31,194 bases of DNA. Origin: an uncultured Clostridia bacterium (GTDB lineage: Bacteria; Bacillota; Clostridia; TANB77; CAG-508). The notes below the pieces were generated by a model. It searched no databases. It was not told the origin of the DNA and saw only the letters and a program-made list of their open reading frames with translations. The DNA is taken from NCBI GenBank assembly GCA_948560265.1, contig CAOXTD010000006.1:58053-89246 (forward strand), given 5' to 3'. The position numbers and the translations under genes were made by a program. Positions 8,633-16,441 of the stretch are shown here, piece by piece. Each line of letters begins with the position of its first letter. Position 1 is the stretch's first letter.

Positions 8633-9481
8633 CTATTTTTTTAATACTGTCAACCCTGCTTTCGCTCCTTCATAAACTGCTTTGCTAATCTGTAATAGAC
8701 CTCCTGTGCAGTCTCCACAAGCAAATAGTCCAGGTACCGTTGTTTCCATATTTTCATTAACAACTATATGATTATTTTCTATTCTCGCTCCGATTTTTCT
8801 AGCCAAATCATTACTTGAAGCAGTCCCCACTGCTACAAAAACGCCATGTACTTGTTTTTTAGTATTATCTTCAAATTCTATTTCTGCTAACTTTTCATCT
8901 CCTCTAAACTCTCGAATTTTCCTACTATCAACTTCTACTTCCACATCTCTATTTTCTATCATTTCTTCCCCATTTGTCAAAATAGATACTGATGCCACTA
9001 CTGGTTTTAGTTGTTCCATTTCATGAATTGCATAATTTCCATTTCCTAGAACTGCTACATCTTTTCCTCTGAAAAAGAAGGCATCACAAATGGCACAATA
9101 GCTAACTCCTTTTCCTTCAAATTCTCGAATTCCTTTAATATTAGGAGTTACTCGATTCGTTCCTGTTGCTAGAATAACAGATTTTGCGGTATATTGTGAA
9201 TTAACTGTTTCTACTTCAAAGTTTTCTAAGTAGTTGAGTGCTACTACTTCATCTTCTATTAATTCTACACCTAATGTTTTTGCTTGTTCTATGCCATTTT
9301 GATATAGCTCTTTTCCTGAAATCCCTTTGGGAAATCCATAATAATTATCTATTTGCTCTGTCTTACCTAAAGCTCCTTTTCCTTTTGAAATAACAAGAAC
9401 TGATAATTTTCTACGTTTGGCATATAGCGAAGCTGAAATTCCTGCAGGTCCACTTCCTACAATAATCACATCATATAGCAT
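8633..9481 (-). CDS. trxB: Thioredoxin-reductase family flavoenzyme lacking the NADPH motifs
   Basis: FAD-dependent disulfide reductase of 282 residues, shorter than the roughly 310 of classical enzymes. The FAD-binding motif GSGPAGISAS (residues 9-18), the redox pair CAIC (near residue 130) and the second FAD motif GLFACGDCTGG are intact. In the central domain the usual GGGDSA is GNGNYA, and the HRRxxxR segment that binds the NADPH 2'-phosphate is missing (SVSILTNGEEMIENRDVEV). Such losses are described for clostridial ferredoxin-dependent flavin thioredoxin reductases, so the electron donor here may be ferredoxin. It is followed by trxA, its likely partner. AAGGAG precedes the ATG. Family certain, donor inferred. 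Confidence 0.88.
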   Translation of the reverse strand: MLYDVIIVGSGPAGISASLYAKRRKLSVLVISKGKGALGKTEQIDNYYGFPKGISGKELYQNGIEQAKTLGVELIEDEVVALNYLENFEVETVNSQYTAKSVILATGTNRVTPNIKGIREFEGKGVSYCAICDAFFFRGKDVAVLGNGNYAIHEMEQLKPVVASVSILTNGEEMIENRDVEVEVDSRKIREFRGDEKLAEIEFEDNTKKQVHGVFVAVGTASSNDLARKIGARIENNHIVVNENMETTVPGLFACGDCTGGLLQISKAVYEGAKAGLTVLKK

Positions 9482-9540
9482 ATTTTTCTACTCCTTTTAT
9501 AATATCCATCTAATGATAACTATATTTCGTTTTTTTGTTT

Positions 9541-10443
9541 TTATTCTATCACATCATATATACTTTTAAAACTGTAACCTTGTCCTTTTAAATATTTTAT
9601 GACATCTGGCAATGTTTTGGCTGTTAAATCTTTATTAGGAGCATCATGCATTAATATTACTAAACTTTTCTTGCCTTTGCTTGTTGCCTTTAGATTTTGC
9701 ATAATGGCTTGTTTTGTTTCTGCACCATCTGAATCATTTGTTAAGCAATTCCAATCTAAAGAGGAAATGCCTTTTTCTCGAAACTTCTTTTTCGCTTTTT
9801 GTTTTAGTTTGTCATAATATCCACCTACTGATCCACCTGGGAAACGGAAAAGATTAGATTGATAACTGCTATCGCCTAGTGCATCTTGTATTATTTTATT
9901 TGTCTTGTTATATTCTTCTAATGGTTTATTTTCATTAGCATATACCTTTGGATAAATATGAGAATAACTATGATTTGCAATATAGTGACCTTCTTCCTTT
10001 TCTCTTTTTAATACTTCTGGATTTGCTTTTGCCATAGTACCTAATACAAAAAACGTCGCTTTAATATCTTCTTTTTTTAATACATCTAATATTTTTGGTG
10101 TAACATTACTGGAAGGACCATCATCAAAGGTAAGAAACGCTATCTTTTCTTTACTATCATAAATATTATCTATTGCCTTCAATTGTTCTTTTGTCAAACC
10201 TTTTTGATTATTTGTATTTTGTTGTTCATTATTTGAATTATTTGTATCCTTATTTTGCTGATTATTCTGCTCCTCTTTTTCCTCTTGTGCTATTTTCTGT
10301 TCTCTTTGACTCGCCACATATTCTGCTGTTTTTATTCCACCAAAAATAGCTATACCAATAACAATTATTCCTATCAGTATAGTCCAAAAAATCCATTTTT
10401 TACTTTTCTTTTTTTCAAAACTTTCAATGTCATATACTATCAT
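9541..10443 (-). CDS. Membrane-anchored polysaccharide deacetylase (NodB homology)
   Basis: Predicted cell-surface carbohydrate esterase of family 4, removing acetyl groups from peptidoglycan or another polysaccharide; 300 residues. It has a short cytoplasmic tail, a membrane segment (about residues 16-37), a Gln/Asn-rich linker (about 48-78), then the NodB domain with TFDDGPSS (catalytic Asp and metal Asp), HSYSH (metal His pair), RFPGG, DWNCLTNDSDG and LMHDAP. The ATG at 10443 has AAGGTG six bases upstream and is preferred to an in-frame ATG 42 bases earlier. It lies alone between trxB and the Ca2+-ATPase. Confidence 0.9.
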   Translation of the reverse strand: MIVYDIESFEKKKSKKWIFWTILIGIIVIGIAIFGGIKTAEYVASQREQKIAQEEKEEQNNQQNKDTNNSNNEQQNTNNQKGLTKEQLKAIDNIYDSKEKIAFLTFDDGPSSNVTPKILDVLKKEDIKATFFVLGTMAKANPEVLKREKEEGHYIANHSYSHIYPKVYANENKPLEEYNKTNKIIQDALGDSSYQSNLFRFPGGSVGGYYDKLKQKAKKKFREKGISSLDWNCLTNDSDGAETKQAIMQNLKATSKGKKSLVILMHDAPNKDLTAKTLPDVIKYLKGQGYSFKSIYDVIE

Positions 10444-10548
10444 AAAAAACACCTTAAATCGACAATTTTCTTCTATAGTATACACTATTCATAAAAAAAT
10501 TAATAGTTAATTTAAGGTATTTTTTTAGATTTAAGATTTTTTTAATTT

Positions 10549-13321
10549 TTATACTTCATCTTTCGTCGTATTAATCTTAAACAATTTAAACAATTCCACA
10601 ACCACAATTGGAACAAATATTAAAACTACAACTTCAATAATGTTCATTACTGGTAATACTGGAATACTGAAAATGTTTCTTAATGCAGGCACAATTAATA
10701 TCACTAGCATCAATAGTGCTGAAGCCAAATTTGCTAAAATTAATTTGCGATTACTAAAAATTCCTGTTTTAAAGATAGACTTTTTATTATTTCTAATATT
10801 AAATACATGGACTAACTCCGAAAGTGCTAAAACTGTAAATGCCATAGTTTGCCCTATTTCCACTCTTACCTCTTCTTCTGATAAATTCCTAATCACACCC
10901 TCGCTATCTGTCACTTCTACCATTGGTAATTGGTCCACTGGTGTTGCTAAACCAATAATAAAGGCACCAAGTGTAATAATTCCAATCATAATTCCTTGAT
11001 AAATGACTCTCCATGTCATTCCTTTGGTGAATACTCCTTGTTTTGGCTTAATTGGTTTTCTATCCATAATATCTTTTTCTGCTGGATCCACTGCCAAAGC
11101 AAGTGCTGGTAAAGAATCTGTTACTAAATTAATCCATAAAATATGAATAGGAAGTAATGGCACAATTAAATTTACATCTATATGGAACCATTTACTAAGT
11201 AATGGAGTAATTAATATTGCAACAAATAAGATAATGATTTCTCCTACATTGCTAGATAATAAGAACTGAATCGCTTTTAATATATTATCATAAATACGTC
11301 TACCTTCTTCTACTGAAGATACAATAGTCGCAAAATTGTCATCTGTTAAAATAACATCTGCCGCTTCTTTTGCCACATCAGTTCCTACAACGCCCATAGC
11401 ACAACCAATATCAGCAGTTTTTAAAGCTGGTGCATCATTGACACCGTCACCCGTCATGGCTACAACTTCTCCATTTTCTTTCCATGCCTTGACAATTCTT
11501 ACTTTATGTTCAGGAGATACTCTAGCATATACACTATATTTTCTTACATTTGCAATTAAGTCTTGGTCAGACATTTCCTCTAGTTCTGCCCCTGTAATTG
11601 CTTCTTCTTCACTTTCTAAAATGCCTAATGCTTTTGCAATGGCAATAGCTGTGGCCTTGTGGTCACCTGTAATCATCACAGTTTTAATACCAGCTCTTTT
11701 ACATTTTGCAACTGCATCTTTTACTTCTTCTCTTGGTGGATCTATCATTCCTACCATTCCAACATATGTCAAATCACTCTCTATTGTTTTCATTTCCTCA
11801 TCTGTTGGCTCATGGTCTATCTCTTTATATGCCATAGCAAGTACACGAAGAGCATCTTTTGCCATTGCTTCATTTTGTTTTGTAATTTCTTGTTTGAAAC
11901 TCTCTAAGTCTTGCTTCGCTTCGTTATTTATCACATAGCTATCACATCTTGCCAATAATTCATCTACTCCGCCTTTTGTGTATACTACATATTTATCAGT
12001 TAGCTTGTGAACCGTTGTCATTAACTTTCTTTCTGAATCAAATGGTAATTCTTTTACACGTGGATATTGTTCTAACACTGCTGGCTGAAAATCTAAGTTA
12101 AAAGCCATATCAATTAAAGCTGTTTCTGTTGGATCTCCTGTTAACGTTTTGTCAGATGCTACTTTTGTATCATTGCAAAACATGCTAATATATACTAGTC
12201 TTTCTAGTTCTTCAGTAGTTTCATTTGTATTGACGTTTTCTATTTCTACTAATTGGTTATTATAGAATAACTTTTTGACTGTCATTTTGTTTTGTGTTAA
12301 TGTTCCTGTTTTGTCTGAACAAATAACCGTTGTACTTCCCAAAGTCTCTACTGCTGGCAATTTTTTCACAATGGCATGCTTTTTTACCATTCTTTGTACA
12401 CCAATCGCAAGAACAATGGTAGATACCGCAGCTAATCCTTCTGGTATTGCTGCTACTGCTAAACTAACCGCTGTCATAAACATATCCATTGGGTCTTTTC
12501 CATAAAGTAAACCGATTCCAAAAATGAAAACACAAATCACAATGGCAGCTATTCCCAATACTTTTCCTAATTTATTTAACTTTTGTTGAAGTGGTGTTTC
12601 AGTATCTTCTACCTCGTTAATCATTCCTGCAATTTTTCCTACTTCTGTTGTCATTCCTGTTTCTACAACAATTCCTTTTCCTCTACCATAAGTAATTAGG
12701 CTTGAAGAAAATAGCATATTGGTTCTATCTCCAATTCCTACTTTTTCTTTCTCTATTGCTAGCATATTTTTCTCTACTGGAACAGATTCTCCTGTCAAAG
12801 AGGCTTCTTGCGATTTTAAATTTACTGCTTCTATAATTCTCAAATCTGCAGGCACATAATCTCCTGTATCTAGTACCACAATATCTCCCGGTACTAATTC
12901 TTTGGAAGGTAACACTGTTATATTGCCGATTGCGCATTACTTTGACCACATGAGAACTTAATTTCTGTAAAGCTTCTAGTGATTTTTCCGCTTTATTCTC
13001 TTGAGCCACACCAATAATAGCATTGACAATAACCACGATTAAGATAATAATGGAATCTGTAATTCCTTCTCCCTCATAATAACCAACTACTCCTGAAATA
13101 ATGGCTGCAATAATTAAAATAATAATCATAAAATCTTTAAATTGCTCTAAAAATTTCACGAATAAACTCTTCTTCTTTTTGGTTGCTAACTCGTTTAATC
13201 CATAAATCTCTCTGTTTTTTGTAACTTGCTCTTCTGATAATCCTTGTGTTTCTTCTACTTGAAATCTTTCTTCTATTTCTTCTACAGACTGGTTAAACCA
13301 CTCTTTTTTGTTTTTTTCCAT
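10549..13321 (-). CDS. P2A-type calcium-transporting ATPase, needs a +1 frameshift at codon 132 (CGG)
   Basis: Cation pump of the SERCA/PMCA-like bacterial group, 923 residues if the frame change is made. From the ATG at 13321 (GAGGAGG upstream) the frame gives the N-terminal actuator and M1-M2 helices up to N131. It then meets CGG (12926-12928) and would continue as nonsense to 12725. Skipping one base gives MRNGNITVLPSKELVPGD, the expected family sequence, and the frame then runs intact to the stop: TGES, PEGL (about 293-296), the phosphorylation motif DKTGTLT (Asp near 336), TGDGVNDAPAL and the C-terminal helices with NLVTDSLPALAL. Everything else looks functional, so decay is unlikely. 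The gene directly upstream ends 44 bases before its start. Confidence 0.88.
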
Positions 13322-13365
13322 TCGTATCCTCCTCATTTCATTATTTTGCCCTTTGTATTTTATAT

Positions 13366-13923
13366 TTATTCTTTTGTTATATATTCTTCTAAATTCATAT
13401 TAGACATTCTTTCAATAAAAGCATCTAATTTGTCTAATGGCAAAATATTCTTCCCAGCTTTGTCAGATACTTTTTGATATTTCTTAGAACCTTCAATTTC
13501 TTTATCTATTCTTTCTGCCAATTCTTTTTTTAATATAATGTGATACTTCTCTTCTAAATATTCATTAGTTTGATCATAACTTGTATATAAGTTCTCTGTA
13601 AATTGATGATAATTTGTATTTTCTATAAATTCCTTACTATAAAATTCTGTATAGAATATTTTATCCGTTACTAAGTGTAATAAAACACCTTTATCGTAAT
13701 CTGTTTTGATTTTATTTTCTTTTAAAAATCTATTCAAATCCACTTTTGCTTCTAAATGATCCCATAATGCTTTTGTTTGAACAGGTATTGTATAATGACT
13801 AATTTCTTTTGGCTTTACAAAGTCTGGCGCAATGCTCCCTTCTATAAATGCTTCTTTATCTTCTATTTTATGTTTCTCCATATATCTCTTTGCTATTGCT
13901 AAATGAATTTGAAATGATGGCAT
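13366..13923 (-). CDS. Putative zinc-dependent phospholipase C-like protein
   Basis: A 185-residue cytoplasmic-looking protein without signal peptide. The pattern MPSFQIHLAIAKRYM, EGSIAPDF, LWDHLEAK and GVLLHLVTDKIFY, with spaced His and Asp residues, resembles the zinc-dependent phospholipase C/S1-P1 nuclease fold seen in many short Firmicute proteins. The second ATG (13923) is used: it has AAGGAG nine bases upstream, whereas the GTG three codons earlier overlaps that site. A strong promoter lies upstream, and the Ca2+-ATPase follows in the same direction. The substrate is unknown. Confidence 0.55.
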   Translation of the reverse strand: MPSFQIHLAIAKRYMEKHKIEDKEAFIEGSIAPDFVKPKEISHYTIPVQTKALWDHLEAKVDLNRFLKENKIKTDYDKGVLLHLVTDKIFYTEFYSKEFIENTNYHQFTENLYTSYDQTNEYLEEKYHIILKKELAERIDKEIEGSKKYQKVSDKAGKNILPLDKLDAFIERMSNMNLEEYITKE

Positions 13924-13949
13924 AATCTTCACTCCTTTTTTTGTTTCAC

Positions 13950-13978
13950 ATTATATCTCAACAATTTATTTCTTTCAA
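13950..13978 (-). promoter_or_regulatory. Promoter of the phospholipase-like gene
   Basis: TTGAAA (13973-13978), 17 bases, TATAAT (13950-13955) on the minus strand, about 27 bases before the start codon. Confidence 0.7.
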
Positions 13979-14023
13979 GCACTTTTCTTTTTCTTATAAA
14001 TAGTTTATAATTTAGTCATTAGC

Positions 14024-14201
14024 AGAATTTTTATGTAAATAGTAATAAAATATTGTTTGAAAATGAAGTTGCTGTTGGTGTAGGAGAAAATGTTATTCAG
14101 ATTTATATATGGTAGATAAAAGTTTACACGATAGTGCTATTACAATTGGTTTTGAACCTGATGCCCCTCTAATGACCATTACAATTTTTCGTTTTATATA
14201 A
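14024..14201 (+). pseudogene. Possible gene remnant in two frames
   Basis: In the gap between two minus-strand genes, two adjoining plus-strand frames read like protein. One ends FENEVAVGVGENVIQ; after a -1 step the next gives DLYMVDKSLHDSAITIGFEP up to a stop at 14201. There is no start codon and no CGG at the joint, so this is best read as a decayed fragment. I do not recognise the family. The rest of the interval 13979-14269 is AT-rich and holds nothing else I can name. Confidence 0.3.
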
Positions 14202-14269
14202 TATTTTTGTTATATTGCATCAATATATGTCATAATGTGTCAACAAATTACTTAAAAATTTTAACGATA

Positions 14270-14316
14270 AAAACTACAATTTCTGAATAACTCTATCATT
14301 CAGAAATTGTAGTTTT
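14270..14316 (-). terminator. Terminator of the small membrane protein gene
   Basis: A perfect 19-bp inverted repeat (14270-14288 and 14298-14316) around a nine-base loop, just past the stop of the minus-strand gene. The arm ends supply the A and T tracts. Confidence 0.75.
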
Positions 14317-14330
14317 CATTCTAATTATAT

Positions 14331-14847
14331 TTATTTCAGCTTCGTAAATACTTGCATAATTTTTCCTACTGCAAGTACTATTTTATCACTTTTCTTAGTT
14401 GCAATCGTTTTAAAATATGCTTTTCCTCCCACAGTCAGTGCTGAAATAAAAGACGCTACTAAAATACTTGCTAATAAAGCATTCATATGACATGTCGTCG
14501 TTAAATACACTGTTAAAGTTGCACCTAGTCCACCGGCTGACAATACCACAAATGTCTCCTACAATATCATTACAAACACTTGAAACTTTTGTGCTATTTT
14601 TTAACAAATTAATACATGCTGTTGCTTCCTTTATTTTTTTCGAGCTCATAGCATGAAAAGGCGCTTCTTCTGCTGTCAATGTAGCAACACCAATCATATC
14701 AAATAATATACCAATTCCAATAACAATGAGAATAATTACGAATAAAACAATGACATTAATGTCTGATAATAAAGACGATAGTCCACTAAATATTGCTGAT
14801 AAAATGAATGAAATAATAAATACTTGAATAATCCATTTATCTTTCAA
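14331..14847 (-). CDS. Small integral membrane protein, needs a +1 frameshift at codon 105 (CGG)
   Basis: A 171-residue protein when the frame change is made. It has three or four hydrophobic segments (residues about 8-26, 32-52, 105-135) and a soluble middle part with TLTAEEAPFHAMSSKKIKEA. It resembles small clostridial proteins sometimes labelled CorB-like magnesium/cobalt transporters, but that label is weak and transport is not shown. The zero frame from a TTG at 14847 reads to GDICGIVS, then CGG (14533-14535). Skipping one base yields SGGLGATLTVYL and runs cleanly to the stop at 14331. The TTG start with only a weak AAGAGTG site is the least certain point. No promoter of its own is seen; it begins 34 bases after the structured RNA upstream. 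Confidence 0.7.
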
Positions 14848-14880
14848 TTAAATCTTCACTCTTTCTTCAAAAGTTTTTAT

Positions 14881-15346
14881 AAAAAATCATGGTATCTCAC
14901 AAATTAATTTTACGGCTTAGGTCGAGTTGAATTTCTCTACTTTTCACCTTAGGTTACCCATGGGCGATTTCTCTTTCAGAAAAGTAATTAAGTGTTACCA
15001 GCTTAATGACTCGATTGCCACTTAGTCCGTACCTTAATCCTTGTGATATTAACACTCTAGAGGTTTTCCCTAACACATATAAGATAATACTTATTCGCTT
15101 TTGCAATAATATTTTCAAAACAGATTATGCTATCCCATATTATCACTCACGACATGCGCTTTATTTTTATTTGCAATCGACAAAAGGAATTTCATTGTAT
15201 GCCATTACAACTTTCCTTAAATCTTAAATTATATACCCACCCTCATCTGGGCGAAGAAAGCAGAATATATAAAGTGCTTTTCACACAATTAGTGGATTTT
15301 TAGCCCCACCTTCATATTATTTATGCGACTAGAATAATGCACCACA
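14881..15346 (-). ncRNA. Structured non-coding RNA of about 466 nt, family not recognised
   Basis: A consensus promoter starts transcription near 15346 and a T run ends it at 14881-14886. The 3' domain folds convincingly on the minus strand. Its outer stem pairs 15041-15050 with 14894-14902 and continues with 15028-15040 against 14902-14915. An inner stem CGAGT/ACTCG (15009-15013 with 14923-14927) encloses a hairpin at 14988-15006 and a stem ACTTTTC/GAAAAGT with a nested GCCCATGGGT. The middle has a hairpin GGAA-TTGTA/TACAA-TTCC (about 15185-15216). No RNase P, tmRNA, 6S or SRP signature is visible. Known large RNAs such as ROOL or OLE were not excluded. A 12-codon ORF (15167-15205) within it could be chance. 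It may also act as a long leader of the membrane protein gene downstream. Confidence 0.6.
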
Positions 15347-15352
15347 AAATTT

Positions 15353-15381
15353 ATTATACTATATTTTCCTTTTTTTGTCAA
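15353..15381 (-). promoter_or_regulatory. Consensus promoter of the structured RNA
   Basis: TTGACA (15376-15381), exactly 17 bases, TATAAT (15353-15358) on the minus strand. A perfect consensus sigma-A promoter, as is typical for abundant stable RNA. Confidence 0.85.
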
Positions 15382-15431
15382 ACATATTTCCAAAATTTCT
15401 CATTTTTTATTTTTCTCATGTCTTGTAATAA

Positions 15432-15460
15432 TTGAAATATCAGCAAAAATGTGGTAAAAT
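15432..15460 (+). promoter_or_regulatory. Promoter of the foreign gene
   Basis: TTGAAA (15432-15437), 17 bases, TAAAAT (15455-15460) preceded by TGG, an extended -10 element. It is divergent from the promoter of the structured RNA. Confidence 0.7.
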
Positions 15461-15493
15461 TAATATATTATACTTTTTTAGGAGGAAAAAACG

Positions 15494-16228
15494 GTGAAAA
15501 CAATAAGACCAGCAACAAACAGAAAGGCATTATCAGAGTGGATTCGGGTTTCTAAAGAGGAATTAGAACGTACCAATCTGATGTTGTCAACCGTCAACGC
15601 CGAGCCCATTGATGAAATGTGGAAATGGCTTCAGCCCCAAATGATATTCGTCATTCAAATACATGCTTTGGGCACAAGATGTTTTGGAGCCACCACTCAT
15701 CTTACGGTGAAAAAAATTGACGTATTAGAAGCAGCAAGAAACAAAGCCAAAGCTCTTATCCTTTCTGAGGAACCGACTTACAGCGAGAAAGTAAAAATTG
15801 TAAGCAAGCTCATCAATCGATCTGACATCATTGCCATGGAGGTTCTTCCCAACGAGGAAAATCTTGTAGACCAAGCAAATCTCTATCATATCTGGGTGGC
15901 TGAAAAATCTCAATTTCCCTTTAGCATCATAGACACTACTACACTTCCTGAAGGAAAAGAATGGGAAAGCGAAATTGTAGACGGCTTAGACATTGAATTC
16001 ATGGTTCGTACCAAACGGTACGAAAAAGGCAAAGCAGCATATCTGTATGTTCGGAGAAAAGATGGAAAAGAACTCTGTTGGAGAGAAAAACAAAAACTGA
16101 AAAATGAGCTTCAATATGAGGGCATAAATGCAGTAGAAATTATCTCTAAGCATGGTATTGACAAACCTACATGCCTTCTGTGCTTGCCTCTTGACTTCAC
16201 TCTTAACTTCGGACTTCACATGCAATAG
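15494..16228 (+). CDS. Unrecognised 244-residue protein, compositionally foreign
   Basis: Starts with GTG behind a perfect AGGAGG site and has its own promoter and terminator. I recognise no domain. It looks soluble and mixed alpha/beta, with an N-terminal helical part, a motif-like HALGTRCFGATTHLTV (about residues 56-71) and a Lys-rich C-terminal half with several Cys (TCLLCLPLDF). The C content is clearly higher than in the neighbours. It contains three in-frame CGG codons (15545, 16016, 16052), a codon not read in zero frame anywhere else in this window. This points to horizontal acquisition from a genome with different codon use. If CGG causes a frame change in this host, the full product would not be made: a +1 step at the first CGG meets a stop after six codons. 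Confidence 0.7.
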   Translation: MKTIRPATNRKALSEWIRVSKEELERTNLMLSTVNAEPIDEMWKWLQPQMIFVIQIHALGTRCFGATTHLTVKKIDVLEAARNKAKALILSEEPTYSEKVKIVSKLINRSDIIAMEVLPNEENLVDQANLYHIWVAEKSQFPFSIIDTTTLPEGKEWESEIVDGLDIEFMVRTKRYEKGKAAYLYVRRKDGKELCWREKQKLKNELQYEGINAVEIISKHGIDKPTCLLCLPLDFTLNFGLHMQ

Positions 16229-16273
16229 TATTTTATTCGTTTTTCCACAAATGGTTATCTAAGTTATATAACC

Positions 16274-16320
16274 AGAAGGGGTGCTTAGGAAGTAAAATTT
16301 CCAGGCACCCCTTCTTTATT
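16274..16320 (+). terminator. Terminator of the foreign gene
   Basis: Perfect 11-bp stem AGAAGGGGTGC/GCACCCCTTCT (16274-16284, 16305-16315) with an inner GGAA/TTCC pair, followed by TTATTTT. Unusually GC-rich for the region. Confidence 0.8.
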
Positions 16321-16336
16321 TTAACTAATTATACTC

Positions 16337-16427
16337 TTAATCTATTCTCCACAATTGAAATTTACCAGTGATTTCGTCTACTTCTTTCGTATCTCCATAT
16401 ATAATAGCTCCCACTATCTGTCCTTTT
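16337..16427 (-). pseudogene. C-terminal fragment of a lost gene
   Basis: On the minus strand the bases before the stop at 16337 read GQIVGAIIYGDTKEVDEITG followed by KFQLWRID. This looks like the last 28 residues of a protein, possibly an FAD/NAD(P)-dependent oxidoreductase, where VGA-x-GDT is common near the end. There is no upstream coding part: the MATE gene stop is at 16442. It may be a remnant left when the foreign gene or the MATE gene was inserted. The assignment is weak. Confidence 0.35.
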
Positions 16428-16441
16428 AATTTTTAAAATTC

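Noticed and set aside
12725..12915. Reading the Ca2+-ATPase as two overlapping genes
   Set aside because: The N-terminal frame turns to nonsense at the CGG, the second frame lacks a ribosome site, and together they make exactly one family-length protein.
15006..15227. Plus-strand ORF of 73 codons
   Set aside because: It is antisense to the structured RNA, has no ribosome site and no protein-like composition.
14881..15346. RNase P RNA, tmRNA, 6S or SRP RNA
   Set aside because: The signature sequences of these RNAs (for example GGAAAGUCC of RNase P) are missing.
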